DNA of 44,262 nt from Mucilaginibacter sp. L294 (GCF_001636615.1 NZ_LGEK01000037.1:1-44262), one strand, 5' to 3'; shown: positions 1 to 9,594, counted from the first letter of the stretch. Numbers and translations: made by a program. The notes: generated by a model from the letters alone, not told the origin.

Positions 1-19
1 AGATGTGTATAAGAGACAG
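1..19 (+). other. Tn5/Nextera mosaic end (library artefact)
   Basis: The first 19 bases, AGATGTGTATAAGAGACAG, match the hyperactive Tn5 mosaic end used in tagmentation libraries. The reverse complement is at the other end of the window. This is an untrimmed adaptor, so genomic sequence begins at base 20. Confidence 0.97.
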
Positions 20-83
20 TTATAAAACTGATATATAAAATTGCCTTTTAATATTTAATTATCAATGATTTGAGCACTATAAA

Positions 84-911
84 TCAATTTAGCTTATTAA
101 AATATCTACTAAAAAACAGCATTTGATAATTAATTGAATTACTCCAATACTCCCAGGTATGCGCGCCGGGGCGTACTGTGTAATCATGATCTATTTTTGC
201 TTTTAGTAATTGCTCATGCAACGCGTTATTTACGCCAATAAAGAAATCATCAGCGCCACAATCAAAAGTTATTTTTAGCACACCTGGTTTTAACTGATCT
301 ACAATGCCAACAACGCTATGGTCGGCCCAGCTTTTGGGGTTGTCTTTATATTCGCCAAGTATCTGATTGATAGCAAAATCTTTAGCAAAAGGTTTAAGGT
401 CTACCGCCCCGCTCATTGAGCCCACCGCTCCGTAAACACCCTGGTGGCGGATAGCCATTGATAAGGCTCCATGCCCGCCCATACTTAAGCCGGTTATAGC
501 CCTGCCCGTGCGGTTTTTGATGGTAGAAAAATGCGCGTCAATGTAGCTAACCAGTTCTTTAGAAACATAGGTATCGTACATCCAGTAGCCATTTACCGGG
601 CTATCAATATACCAGCTTGCAAATGCACCATCCGGGCAAACTATTATACAATGATACTGATCAGCAAGGTTTTGCACCGGGGCATCTTTTGTTATCCAAT
701 CGGCATAGTTACCGCTATAGCCATGTAATAAATAAACAACCGGATAGTATGTATTTTTTGAATAATCATTAGGCAATATCACAACTGCTTTGATATCCTT
801 TTTCATGATATCGCTATGCGTAAGCACCGTATCTACTTTGGCAGCGCTGGCATTTATCCCTAAACAAACAAATAAAACAATAAGTAACCTTTGATAGATA
901 ATTTTAGTCAT
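84..911 (-). CDS. Secreted alpha/beta-hydrolase esterase (CE1 / esterase D-like)
   Basis: A 275-residue secreted hydrolase of the putative esterase family (PF00756, esterase D/CE1-like). Residues 1-23 form a signal peptide. LLHGYSG (61-67) carries the oxyanion-hole region, GLSMGG (141-146) is the nucleophile elbow with Ser143, the acid is Asp221 or Asp222 in CGADDFF, and His251 lies in GAHTWEYW. By family it should cleave acyl esters such as acetyl or feruloyl groups on polysaccharides, or act on small esters; the substrate cannot be read from sequence. It starts 5 bp after the long SGNH esterase gene, so it is probably the last gene of that operon, and acyl-carbohydrate work fits the context. 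Length is normal for the family. Confidence 0.88.
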   Translation of the reverse strand: MTKIIYQRLLIVLFVCLGINASAAKVDTVLTHSDIMKKDIKAVVILPNDYSKNTYYPVVYLLHGYSGNYADWITKDAPVQNLADQYHCIIVCPDGAFASWYIDSPVNGYWMYDTYVSKELVSYIDAHFSTIKNRTGRAITGLSMGGHGALSMAIRHQGVYGAVGSMSGAVDLKPFAKDFAINQILGEYKDNPKSWADHSVVGIVDQLKPGVLKITFDCGADDFFIGVNNALHEQLLKAKIDHDYTVRPGAHTWEYWSNSINYQMLFFSRYFNKLN

Positions 912-916
912 AACTA

Positions 917-2332
917 TTAGTTGATGCGGGTTAGTGATATTTTATGGTTAACGGGTTTGTTTATTTTGTAGATCTGGTTTACCAATACGTCCATTTCCAT
1001 TTGCCATGCTTCCCTTACCGATTTATATTGCGATAACAGGTAATTAGGCTTATTGCCGGCAACAAAAATCTCTTTCGCGGCACGGGCGTTTACAGTATCC
1101 ATTGCGGTTTTGTTATCAGCATTAAGCAAACCGCGGTCATAAAGCACATTATACGCTATAAAGGCGTGGTTGCGTAAACGTTTTTCAATTTCCCAACGCT
1201 CCTCGTTAAGGTCCATTATTTGTATAGCTTGCTGATACTGTGGCGTATTAGTTTGCTCGGCCAGGTTTATACCATTAGCCAACGCGGTTGCCGACCACTT
1301 CCCTATCACCTCATCATCAATTTTAAGCTGATAGTTACCTGCTGCCAAATCTTTTACACTAAGCATTTCGCGGTTAAACTCGTTCATGAACGGGACCACC
1401 TTTATCGCTTCGGCCTGTTTTTTATGATTACCCCAGCTTCTTGGGATGGTATCTAATGGATATGGCAGGGATTTAGCCAAATAATCAAATGAGATCCCAT
1501 CGGCAGTGCTTACTACTTTGCTGATCTTGCTATTTTCGGCCTTTTCTACTTTTTTATCATTAGCACTGATCACTACATCAGCTACTGATTTACCTGCTAA
1601 ACCTTGTGCTTTCAGGATCAGGTAAGCCATAACCATGTGCCCGTCGTTATCTGGGTGGATACGGTCGTTTGGTGTAAGGCTAAAAGTAGGATTTTTCTCT
1701 TGCTCGCGTTTGTTTATGGCTGTCATAGGGCGGTTCAGGTCAATAAACCCCCAGTTGTTTTTTTTGGCGGCATCTTCCTGAAAATCAGCAACTTGAAGTA
1801 AAGCTGCACTCTTACCCTTGTATATATTGTTTGGGGTAGCGTAGGTAAACTCATCATACGGTGATGATGCTATCAATATGGGTTTAATATTAGGCAGTTT
1901 TTTTAGCTTGGCTTCTATCTGGTGATAGTATTTATAAGATGTATCCAGCCTGCTTTTAATGGTTTCCTGCGCATCACTGCGGAACCACTCAATATAACCG
2001 GTATCATTCATCCCCCATGAAAGCGTAACAACTGTAGGGTTTTTTGTAAGTACATCGGTATCAAACCTGCGGGCTATTTGTTTGGCCACATCGCCGCCAA
2101 TACCTACATTGTAACAGGTAATGCGCATGTCAGGGAAGTGTGTCATGTAATATAGCCACACATACGAATGGAAATGCCCCCCGTCCGTAATACTATTACC
2201 TACAAATGCTACCCTGTCGCCGTTTTTAAAGGGTGCTGCCTGCTGCGCTTTAAGCGAAGTTGTACCCAAACAAAATATCGCTGCTGATGCGCAGGCGATC
2301 CACTTTGCGCTTTTTTTAAATTGTATTTCCAC
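917..2332 (-). CDS. Secreted SGNH/GDSL hydrolase with C-terminal helical extension (copy 1)
   Basis: A 471-residue secreted SGNH hydrolase. The signal peptide ends near residue 30. Block I is GNSITDGG (Ser47), block II is GIGGD (Gly80), block III is GMNDTG (Asn109) and block V is DRIHP (Asp223, His226), so the catalytic set is intact. The SGNH core ends near residue 245. The next 225 residues are a helix-rich extension containing LNEERWEIEKRLR, which is not part of a standard GDSL fold. The gene is a clear paralogue of the 472-residue protein at 7388-8806. Such proteins are usually carbohydrate esterases in glycan loci; the exact ester is unknown. It follows the GH92 gene by about 67 bp, and a palindrome centred on CG sits 10 bp upstream of the start. 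Confidence 0.88.
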   Translation of the reverse strand: MEIQFKKSAKWIACASAAIFCLGTTSLKAQQAAPFKNGDRVAFVGNSITDGGHFHSYVWLYYMTHFPDMRITCYNVGIGGDVAKQIARRFDTDVLTKNPTVVTLSWGMNDTGYIEWFRSDAQETIKSRLDTSYKYYHQIEAKLKKLPNIKPILIASSPYDEFTYATPNNIYKGKSAALLQVADFQEDAAKKNNWGFIDLNRPMTAINKREQEKNPTFSLTPNDRIHPDNDGHMVMAYLILKAQGLAGKSVADVVISANDKKVEKAENSKISKVVSTADGISFDYLAKSLPYPLDTIPRSWGNHKKQAEAIKVVPFMNEFNREMLSVKDLAAGNYQLKIDDEVIGKWSATALANGINLAEQTNTPQYQQAIQIMDLNEERWEIEKRLRNHAFIAYNVLYDRGLLNADNKTAMDTVNARAAKEIFVAGNKPNYLLSQYKSVREAWQMEMDVLVNQIYKINKPVNHKISLTRIN

Positions 2333-2341
2333 TTTATTTAG

Positions 2342-2353
2342 TTAATCGATTTA
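2342..2353. promoter_or_regulatory. LacI-type operator-like palindrome upstream of SGNH copy 1
   Basis: TTAATCGATTTA has an imperfect inverted symmetry around a central CG, as in operators of LacI/GalR-family repressors. It sits 10-21 bases upstream of the SGNH start. The same sequence recurs at 11193-11204 and a variant at 8808-8819. Confidence 0.45.
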
Positions 2354-2399
2354 GTTATTAATTATAATTATTACATTTTACTGCAATTCATTATCCCAG

Positions 2400-4715
2400 C
2401 TAATTGGCCAATCCCCAGCTTTTTGAAGGCTGTGCCCCCATTTGCAACTTAAGTGTGCCGCCTGCCGCTATATCTTTATAATCAATAAAACACTTTTTAT
2501 ACGGCTTGCCGTTTAATTGCGCGCTTTGAATGTAGATATTTTTGACCGAGTTATTCACCGCCAGTATGGTGAACAGTTTACCTTTGCCGTAACGGTTATC
2601 CAGTTTAACGCTCACTTTATTAAATACCGGGCTGGTTATTTCCTGCCTGGTATCGCCGGGGCAAACCGGATGGATCCCCATAGCCGATAATACATACCAG
2701 GCCGACATTTGCCCAACATCCTCATTCCCTACCAAACCCAAAACACCGTTATGATAAGCACGCTCGCAAATGGCCCGTGTCCATTTTTGGGTTAGCCAGG
2801 GCGCACCTAAACGGTTGTACAAATAAGGTACATGATGCACCGGCTCGTTAGCATGGTTATAATAATCGTTCCACATCATGTCCTGTGGGGCTTTTTCAAA
2901 AAAGTTGTTCAGGTCGGCAATTACTTTTGCATTACCACCCATTAATTTGACCATGCCGGGCACATCATGTAGTACAAACCAGCCCTGCTGGTATGGGTTG
3001 CTTTCCATAGTACCATACCATGCTTTTAACCTGCCCGAATCTGGCCAGGCAGTCCAGTCGCCGTTCTCTTCCCTTGGGCGAAACCAGCCTTTATCCTTAT
3101 CGAATATGTTTTTGTAAGCCTGCCCGCGTTGGGTGTATTTTTCGTAATCCTTGTTATTACCTACCGCTTTTGCCAGCTGCGCGGCGCACCAGTCGGTATA
3201 GGCATACTCTAAGGTGTATGAAAGGCTCAGTCCACCTGGGGTATATCCTTTATTGCCATTGCCAAATTTCTCTACCGAATTTGCAGATAACCCATAAGCT
3301 TTTTTAAGATCGAAGCCTCGGATCCCCTTAGCATATGCATCGGCAATTACCGATACTGCCGGGTTCCCCAACATACAGCCGCTATATGAATTTAATAGTT
3401 CCCAGCGCTCTAAGTAGTTCTTGTTTTTTTCATCCGCAAGGGTAACCAGGGAGTTAACCATATCGTTCACCAAAGCCGGGTTAATGATGGTTTGTAAAGG
3501 CATCTGGCTCCTAAACACATCCCAGCCGCTAAAAATAGTGCGCTTGGTAAACCCTGTTGATGTATGGGCTTTACCATCGCCGCCCCAGTAACGACCATCC
3601 ACATCTTCAAAAATACGTGGGTCTATCATGGTATGGTACAGCGCGGTATAAAACACCGATTTTTCTTCTTTGGTACCACCCTCTACCGCTACAGCAGACA
3701 GGGCTTTGTTCCATAACGCCACAGCACGCTGGTGTACGGCATCAAAGTCCCAATCGGTTATTTCTTTGTTCAGATTATTCCTTGCCCCTTCAACGCTGAT
3801 AAAAGAGATGCCGGTTTTCATCAATACCTGTTCATTGGCACGGGTGGCAAACTCGGTATAAAAACCAAGGTGTTTGCCTTCTTTTGCTTTTACCTGTTTT
3901 AATATTTCTGCGTTGGCCACCTGCGCCTGGTATTTGGCGCTTTCTACGTCTTCGCGTTTACGTTTCCAGTCATCCGGGATATCGGCGCTCCAAACGCCGT
4001 AGTTTTTGAGCGGCTTGCTAAACTCGGCATGAAAGTAAACCGTGTATTCTGCATGCCCATCGCCATTGCCCCAGCCGCCGCCATCAGGTGTGCATTTCAT
4101 CCAGCCCTCAATAGCGTGGTTATTTACCACCTTTACGCTTTGCAGGGTTGATGTACCGCCTACCCTGCGTGCAAGATCTATCTGGATACGCGACTGATCG
4201 CTTTTAGGGAATGTAAACCTAAGGATGCCACTATGGGGCGCAGCCGTCATTTCTGCTTTAATATTATTGTCGGTAAGCTTTACGGCGTAATAACCCGCCG
4301 AAGCCTTTTCACTTGGCTTTGCGTATTTGGAACGATAGCCACCCTCGGGATGCTCCAGTGTGCCGGCGCTGGTTTTAAGTTTACCCGCGGTTGGCATCAC
4401 CAGGAAATTACCCAGATCGCCATACCATCCTATGCCACTCATTTGTGTGAAAGCAAAACCTTCAATACTGGTATGCTCATAGCTATAGCCCGAGCCATTA
4501 TCGCCACCGGTAATAGTATTCGGGCTAACCTGCACCATCCCAAACGGCGTATCGGCCCCGGGGAAGGTTTTACCAAGCCCATGATAAGTACCGGCTGCTT
4601 TTGTACTTGTACTTGCCCCTACAAAAGGGTTAACATAGCTTGCGGGTGATTGTGCAGCAGCAGCAAACGCACAACCCGTTATAACGGAAAATGTTAGTAA
4701 ATATTTAAATCTCAT
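2400..4715 (-). CDS. GH92 exo-alpha-mannosidase
   Basis: A 771-residue secreted glycoside hydrolase of family GH92, calcium-dependent inverting alpha-mannosidases that remove alpha-1,2-, alpha-1,3- or alpha-1,6-linked mannose. After the signal peptide (MRFKYLL...AAAAQ) come the family landmarks: YVNPFVG, then GKTFPGADTPFGMVQVSPNT with GSGYSYEH in the N-terminal beta-sandwich, and NEDVGQMSAWYV (about residues 664-675), which contains the catalytic-acid region, in the (alpha/alpha)6 domain. The open frame extends to 4880, but that longer start would run into the preceding gene and bury the signal peptide, so I chose the ATG at 4713-4715. The linkage specificity cannot be assigned. A palindrome, TAAAACGTTTTA, lies 86 bp upstream. 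Confidence 0.93.
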   Translation of the reverse strand: MRFKYLLTFSVITGCAFAAAAQSPASYVNPFVGASTSTKAAGTYHGLGKTFPGADTPFGMVQVSPNTITGGDNGSGYSYEHTSIEGFAFTQMSGIGWYGDLGNFLVMPTAGKLKTSAGTLEHPEGGYRSKYAKPSEKASAGYYAVKLTDNNIKAEMTAAPHSGILRFTFPKSDQSRIQIDLARRVGGTSTLQSVKVVNNHAIEGWMKCTPDGGGWGNGDGHAEYTVYFHAEFSKPLKNYGVWSADIPDDWKRKREDVESAKYQAQVANAEILKQVKAKEGKHLGFYTEFATRANEQVLMKTGISFISVEGARNNLNKEITDWDFDAVHQRAVALWNKALSAVAVEGGTKEEKSVFYTALYHTMIDPRIFEDVDGRYWGGDGKAHTSTGFTKRTIFSGWDVFRSQMPLQTIINPALVNDMVNSLVTLADEKNKNYLERWELLNSYSGCMLGNPAVSVIADAYAKGIRGFDLKKAYGLSANSVEKFGNGNKGYTPGGLSLSYTLEYAYTDWCAAQLAKAVGNNKDYEKYTQRGQAYKNIFDKDKGWFRPREENGDWTAWPDSGRLKAWYGTMESNPYQQGWFVLHDVPGMVKLMGGNAKVIADLNNFFEKAPQDMMWNDYYNHANEPVHHVPYLYNRLGAPWLTQKWTRAICERAYHNGVLGLVGNEDVGQMSAWYVLSAMGIHPVCPGDTRQEITSPVFNKVSVKLDNRYGKGKLFTILAVNNSVKNIYIQSAQLNGKPYKKCFIDYKDIAAGGTLKLQMGAQPSKSWGLAN

Positions 4716-4800
4716 TCTGTAAGTATTATTTATTATACAGCTATCTTTTATTGAGCAAAAGATACAGCATTGGTAATTGGCTATCGACAAATATATCAAA

Positions 4801-4812
4801 TAAAACGTTTTA
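4801..4812. promoter_or_regulatory. Perfect LacI-type palindrome upstream of GH92
   Basis: TAAAACGTTTTA is a perfect 12-bp palindrome with the central CG and flanking A/T tracts typical of LacI-family operators. It lies in the 130-bp gap between the GH38-like and GH92 genes, 86 bp upstream of the chosen GH92 start. Confidence 0.5.
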
Positions 4813-4845
4813 GCAAAAAATCTGTAATATTTCTTACCTGTACAG

Positions 4846-7407
4846 TTATATTCCTTTAACCCTGATGGTTCTGAACCCAAACTGGGGCATCGTTAATTCA
4901 AGGAAACTTTGCCCTTTAGCATCCTTAATTGGTTTTAATTCAGCCGTTACCTTCCCATTTAATTCTACAAGTTGGGCTTTCCCGAATTTAAATTTCAGGG
5001 CTATCTTCTTTTTACCTGAACTGCCCTCGGCATTAAAAAAGCGTAGCAAAATATCGCCTCCATTTTTTTCTGCAGATGTTAAAACCACTCCTTTTTGCGC
5101 CGTTACCATTGATCTTTGAGCCGTAACTGCCGAAGAAGCATTCACTGCTGTTAACATAGGTTCGTTCCATTGTGCCGATGCCGACCATACGCCCGCCTCG
5201 TTCCATTTACCGGCGTGCGGCATAATGGCGTAATGGATATTAGTAGGCCCTTCTGTATAGTAGCCGCGCCCCCACAGCCCCATGCCCGAGTATTGGGTTA
5301 CCAACCCTAAAGGGAAATTTTCGCCGTGGGTATAGCTTGTGGTATGGTCTGTAAACATGGCCATGCCAAATTTGCCATCGCCATCGGTCACATCAACCCA
5401 GTTCAATATCACCGTATTTTTTATACTGTCCCAGCTATTATAAAACGTATTTTTCAGTTTGCTTTTGGTAACATCAAACGGCGCGTTCTTGTACACCTTT
5501 TGGTTCTTTAAATTCAACGGAAATACGGTGACCAATTTATTGCTATCGTTGTAAAAGGGCTTCTTATAGTCTGTCCATTTGTAAGTACTTTTCTCAACAT
5601 CTTCACCAACGCCAACATCCTTTTTCCAGTCGATATTCACATTCAGATCGATAATTTTTTGCCCCTGATTTAATGTGATCATCTGGGTGATATCTGTACC
5701 GGCTATTTTACCTTTTATTTGTACGCTGGCGCGGATGGGGCCATTCTCTAAAACGGTAACCGTTGCAGCATCATCGGTCGATGTTTTAAATCCGCCATCG
5801 TTATAAAAGTTCCCCCTAAGCGCATTAAAGCTATTCCTGTTTGTTTGATCTACCATCTCCCGGTTAAGTTTTTTGGCAAATAGGCTGGTAATGCTCCCTC
5901 CTTTTTTAGGGTTAATGGTAATACGGTACAGATCAGATTCTATGTTGATACTCCCGTTGGGTAATTCGGTTACCATTCTACCTTTCCCGACAGCGTCAGT
6001 AGCTGTGGAGATAGTATAGGTATTATACCCAAAGGACGGTACCGAAGCTGTAAATAACAGATTGTTCTGAACTACCTGTGCAGCGATATTTTTACCTGTT
6101 GCATCTTTAACCGAAATATTTTCACCTGTTAATGCTGATGGTATAGGTATAGAAACCGGTTCAGTACGATTGCTTACCTGTGTATTAAAAACAGTGACAG
6201 TATAACCCTGCCCTTTTTTAGCTGCCATTTGCTGCACCGATAAATTAGCGATGCTGTCGCTGATGCGGTTGGTGTTGTTTGTCCAGCCCACTACTTTATC
6301 AGCCCAGGTATCGCCTTGTTTACCATTGTAAGGCACTATCCAGCAATCATGGTGCTGGGATAGCAATAAGGTACGCCAGGCACTATCAACCCCCGCTTTT
6401 GGCCAGCTGGCATTTTTACTTACCAAACCAGCCATAACTGCTGCTTTTTCGGCGCCAAGCACTTTATTTTCGGCAACGCGTACGCGCTGGGCTATTTTTT
6501 GCGTAACCTGCGATCCCCAAACCAAACTCACCAAAACATCTTCCTGGCTAAACTTCCAATCCTGCTTTTTATCCTTACCGGCTACGTTTTGAAAGTAATT
6601 GTGCCAGGTGGTGTACTTATTTTTCTGTTGCTCTTTATCTGCATTTCCTAAAAAGGGGCCGCCTTTCCAACCGGCATCCTGCAGGGTCATGCCGATGGGG
6701 TGTTTTATGCCATATCTTACGGCAGCATTAATATACTCCGGCGAATTATTCCAGGCGTTAGTTTGCCAGGTAGACTTTTTCAAGAGCGCCTCAACCTCGT
6801 ACCTGGGGGAGGTTGTAATACCTGTGCCATCGGGACCTATCCAGTTTACCAGTTCGCCGCCAAAGGCGCGAGTGTAGCCACCAAAGCAGGTATTCGGGTT
6901 TTTCAGCGACGCGTATTTAAACCCAAACGATTTTAATACCTGCGGTAAGGCGCTGGTAAAACAGGGCTCTTCGGTAGAGTAGCTGTTAAAAGTAATCCCC
7001 GGGAAATACCCTTTAAGCTTATCCATACCGTATGCAAACTGCCTGATGATGCTTTCACCATCAATATTGTACATATAACTTTGCGCGTAGGCAGGGTTAA
7101 CATATTCTATACGCCCGTTAGCAGATTGGTCTGCCATCAGCAATTTCAGTTCTTTTAAGGCAGCCGGGTCAACCTTTGCAGCCCTGTCCCAGGTTTCGGG
7201 CTCAATCTCCAGGTTAATGTTCCAGAATGGGTGCTTATTCAGGTTATCAACTATAAAGCGGGTGTTCCAATCAGGGTAATGGCCCCAAATACCACCGTGG
7301 TAACCATCAATATAATAAGCCTGCTGGCTAAACGCCTTTACGCTACCCAGCATCAATGTGGCAGCTAAAACAGTTCCTTTTAAGAATTTATTTTTGTGTG
7401 ATAACAT
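4846..7407 (-). CDS. Divergent GH38-like alpha-mannosidase
   Basis: An 853-residue secreted protein with the architecture of GH38 alpha-mannosidases: signal peptide (1-28), N-terminal catalytic domain, a helical segment with LLLSQHHDCW (about residues 360-370, matching the GH38 HHD region with a zinc-ligand histidine), and a long beta-rich C-terminal part. GESIIRQFAYGMDKLK (118-133) also matches the family. Two key places differ. The N-terminal zinc motif HxHxD is replaced by DGYHGGIWGHY (34-44), and the nucleophile stretch usually written DVFGYSxALPQIL reads EEPCFTSALPQVL (146-158), with Glu at the Asp position. It may still be an alpha-mannosidase of a separate clade or have changed activity. 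Its start overlaps the SGNH copy 2 gene by 20 bp, so the two are probably translationally coupled. Confidence 0.75.
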   Translation of the reverse strand: MLSHKNKFLKGTVLAATLMLGSVKAFSQQAYYIDGYHGGIWGHYPDWNTRFIVDNLNKHPFWNINLEIEPETWDRAAKVDPAALKELKLLMADQSANGRIEYVNPAYAQSYMYNIDGESIIRQFAYGMDKLKGYFPGITFNSYSTEEPCFTSALPQVLKSFGFKYASLKNPNTCFGGYTRAFGGELVNWIGPDGTGITTSPRYEVEALLKKSTWQTNAWNNSPEYINAAVRYGIKHPIGMTLQDAGWKGGPFLGNADKEQQKNKYTTWHNYFQNVAGKDKKQDWKFSQEDVLVSLVWGSQVTQKIAQRVRVAENKVLGAEKAAVMAGLVSKNASWPKAGVDSAWRTLLLSQHHDCWIVPYNGKQGDTWADKVVGWTNNTNRISDSIANLSVQQMAAKKGQGYTVTVFNTQVSNRTEPVSIPIPSALTGENISVKDATGKNIAAQVVQNNLLFTASVPSFGYNTYTISTATDAVGKGRMVTELPNGSINIESDLYRITINPKKGGSITSLFAKKLNREMVDQTNRNSFNALRGNFYNDGGFKTSTDDAATVTVLENGPIRASVQIKGKIAGTDITQMITLNQGQKIIDLNVNIDWKKDVGVGEDVEKSTYKWTDYKKPFYNDSNKLVTVFPLNLKNQKVYKNAPFDVTKSKLKNTFYNSWDSIKNTVILNWVDVTDGDGKFGMAMFTDHTTSYTHGENFPLGLVTQYSGMGLWGRGYYTEGPTNIHYAIMPHAGKWNEAGVWSASAQWNEPMLTAVNASSAVTAQRSMVTAQKGVVLTSAEKNGGDILLRFFNAEGSSGKKKIALKFKFGKAQLVELNGKVTAELKPIKDAKGQSFLELTMPQFGFRTIRVKGI

Positions 7408-8806
7408 GTTCGGTTTGGTTGTCTTCCATTATCTCAAAACGATGAGTTACAGGTTGATTGATAATATAGATCTGGTCAGTTAGCAAGGCTATTTCTTTTT
7501 GCCATGCATCACGTACCGGTTTAAGCCGGGCCTTGTAATAAGTGTTAAGCGTTACGCCTACAAAAAAGTCTTTTTTAGCATATTTCTGCAGGGAGTCAAC
7601 AGTCGCCTCACTGTCGTTATGCAACAAACCGTGCGGTTTCATGATAGAGTATTGCAGCCACCAGTATTCGCGCAGGCGGCGTTCTATTGCCCAGCGTTCC
7701 TCGTTCAGGTGCATTACTGCCAGTGCCTGCTGGTATTGTGGGGTGGTAGTTATTTCGGCAAGGTTTACCCCAGTTTGCAATTGCTGCCCGTTCCATTTAC
7801 CAATAAGCTTACCATCTATCCGCACCTCGTAATTTTTATTTACACCAAGATTTTGCACCTGCAAAACCTCCTGATTAAACTCCTGCTGAAAGGGAATCAA
7901 TTTCAAGGCATCGGCTTGTGTGCGTGCTTGTTTACCAACGCTTTGCGCCATAGTATCAATAGGGTAAGGCAAGGCGTTTGCCTTGTAGTTGTAGCTTAAG
8001 CCGGTTTTTGTAACCGATAGGTTGGTTAATACGCAATTGTCGGTTTTGATAACCGATGCTGTTTTTACATTGATATCAACAGCCGCTACTTTTTTGCCCG
8101 TAAAACCCTGTGCTTTTAAAAACAAATAGGCCATTACCATGTGCCCATCAACCGTTGGGTGGATCCTGTCGAAACTCTGCATGGAGAATGTAGAATCTTT
8201 TGCTTGCTGCTGCTCGTCAATAGCCACCATAGGCGCGTTAAAATCTAAAAACTCCCACTTGTTGGCTTTTGCTGCTTCCTGTTGAAACTTTACTATCCTT
8301 TGTATGGCAGTATTTTTATTATAGAGAACCCCCGGTTTTATTTTAGCGGTACCATCATAAGGCGATGTACCGATCATGATCTTACGCACCTCGGGGTGCG
8401 CCTTCAAGTGTTTCTGAATATCTAAAAAACTATTGTATGAGGTAGCAACCTTGGCGTTGTAAGCCGAATCGGCTTTGGCGCCGGTGAGCCACTGGTAGCC
8501 GGTATCATTCATGCCGAAGGTTAAAGTCATTACTGTTGGGTGCCTGTTAAACACATCCTCCTGTAGCCGTTCATCAATTTGTTTGGCTACATCGCCGCCT
8601 ATACCTGCATTGAAAACATCAATACGCATTTTTGGCATGCGGGTCATATAATACAGCCAGATGTAAGAATGGTAATGCCCGCCATCGGTAATGCTGTTGC
8701 CGGTAAAGGCTACCCTATCCCCTGCTTTAAAGGGTTTTATTTGCTGGGCATGGGTAATACCGAAAGATATTAGTAAAGTGAAAAGTGTATAAAGTTTTTT
8801 ATTCAT
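7388..8806 (-). CDS. Secreted SGNH/GDSL hydrolase with C-terminal helical extension (copy 2)
   Basis: A 472-residue secreted paralogue of the protein at 917-2332, with the same blocks in the same places: GNSITDGG (Ser38), GIGGD (Gly70), GMNDTG (Asn100) and DRIHP (Asp213, His216). The signal peptide ends at about residue 20. The C-terminal extension again contains LNEERWAIERRLR, so the whole two-part architecture was duplicated, not only the SGNH core. The likely role is removal of acyl groups from glycans in the periplasm or at the surface. The gene overlaps the GH38-like gene by 20 bp and follows the short SGNH gene by 32 bp. A 12-bp palindrome lies directly before the ATG. Confidence 0.88.
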   Translation of the reverse strand: MNKKLYTLFTLLISFGITHAQQIKPFKAGDRVAFTGNSITDGGHYHSYIWLYYMTRMPKMRIDVFNAGIGGDVAKQIDERLQEDVFNRHPTVMTLTFGMNDTGYQWLTGAKADSAYNAKVATSYNSFLDIQKHLKAHPEVRKIMIGTSPYDGTAKIKPGVLYNKNTAIQRIVKFQQEAAKANKWEFLDFNAPMVAIDEQQQAKDSTFSMQSFDRIHPTVDGHMVMAYLFLKAQGFTGKKVAAVDINVKTASVIKTDNCVLTNLSVTKTGLSYNYKANALPYPIDTMAQSVGKQARTQADALKLIPFQQEFNQEVLQVQNLGVNKNYEVRIDGKLIGKWNGQQLQTGVNLAEITTTPQYQQALAVMHLNEERWAIERRLREYWWLQYSIMKPHGLLHNDSEATVDSLQKYAKKDFFVGVTLNTYYKARLKPVRDAWQKEIALLTDQIYIINQPVTHRFEIMEDNQTEHVITQK

Positions 8807-8807
8807 A

Positions 8808-8819
8808 TAAATCGATTTA
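8808..8819. promoter_or_regulatory. Perfect LacI-type palindrome abutting the SGNH copy 2 start
   Basis: TAAATCGATTTA is a perfect 12-bp palindrome with a central CG, located 2-13 bases upstream of the ATG of the SGNH copy 2 gene. Its closeness to the start codon means a bound protein would block a passing or initiating polymerase if this is a true operator. Confidence 0.45.
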
Positions 8820-8838
8820 GCTTTAATGGCAAAAAAGC

Positions 8839-9594
8839 CTATTTCAAGGTCTTTTTAATTACCGCTTCTGCAAGTGGCTCCATTACCTTATAACCCGCCA
8901 TATTAGGGTGTACCCCATCGGTACAAAGTTCTTTTTTAAAGCCCTTGCTCTCATCAACCGTTGAGGTGTAATAATCTATATACCCCAGTTTGTTTTGCGC
9001 TGCATATGCCTTAAGCATGCCATTAAGCTGTATAATGGACTGCATTGGATCTACCCCCGGTTTCCACGGAAATGCAGCAGCCGGTAACACCGATGAAAGT
9101 ATAACTTTAATATGCGCGGCTTTAGCCAGCTCGGCCATTGAAAAAATATTACCCGCTACATTCTCTATTTTTGACGGGCCTGTATTCCCGGCTATATCAT
9201 TGATGCCTGCCAGTATTACTACTACGGTTGGTTTCAGGTTGATCACATCTTCCCTAAACCTTACCAGCATTTGCGGGGTGGTTTGGCCGCCAATACCCCG
9301 GTTTATGTATGGCCTTCCTTTAAAAAAATCGGGATCGGTGTTTATCCAGCCTTCGGTGATGGAATTACCCATAAAAACCACACGCTTTTCGCCGGGTGCA
9401 GGTGCCGGCAGTTTTTCGTTATCGCCTTCGTAACGTTTTATCCAGGCCCAGTCGTTATGTACACGCTCCTCAACAACCTTTTGGAAGTTAGCCCAGGCCT
9501 CAGCCTTTTTTTGCTCTTCGGTTTGCTGCGCGCGGGCACTGAGTGTACCGGCAATAACCAGGCAAAGAATGATCTTAATTGTTTTCATATGCAT
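8839..9594 (-). CDS. Short secreted SGNH/GDSL esterase (PAF-acetylhydrolase-like)
   Basis: A 251-residue secreted SGNH hydrolase of the compact type. The signal peptide ends around residue 22 (SARAQ). Blocks are MGNSITEGW (Ser78), RGIGGQT (Gly103), GINDIAGN (Asn132) and DGVHPNMAGY (Asp226, His229), all intact. This clade resembles platelet-activating-factor acetylhydrolase-like proteins and bacterial acetylxylan or acetylmannan esterases, so deacetylation of oligosaccharides is plausible. It lies 2 bp after the sialate-O-acetylesterase-like gene, so they share a transcript. Translation may start at M1 or at M3 (position 9588); M3 gives the more usual MKTIK signal-peptide start. Confidence 0.88.
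   Translation of the reverse strand: MHMKTIKIILCLVIAGTLSARAQQTEEQKKAEAWANFQKVVEERVHNDWAWIKRYEGDNEKLPAPAPGEKRVVFMGNSITEGWINTDPDFFKGRPYINRGIGGQTTPQMLVRFREDVINLKPTVVVILAGINDIAGNTGPSKIENVAGNIFSMAELAKAAHIKVILSSVLPAAAFPWKPGVDPMQSIIQLNGMLKAYAAQNKLGYIDYYTSTVDESKGFKKELCTDGVHPNMAGYKVMEPLAEAVIKKTLK

Noticed and set aside
4716..4880. Longer GH92 start at 4880
   Set aside because: It would overlap the GH38-like gene and place 55 non-secretory residues ahead of a clear signal peptide.
7499..7999. 166-codon open frame on the plus strand inside the SGNH copy 2 gene
   Set aside because: It is antisense to a gene with an intact catalytic set; the translation has no domain-like pattern.
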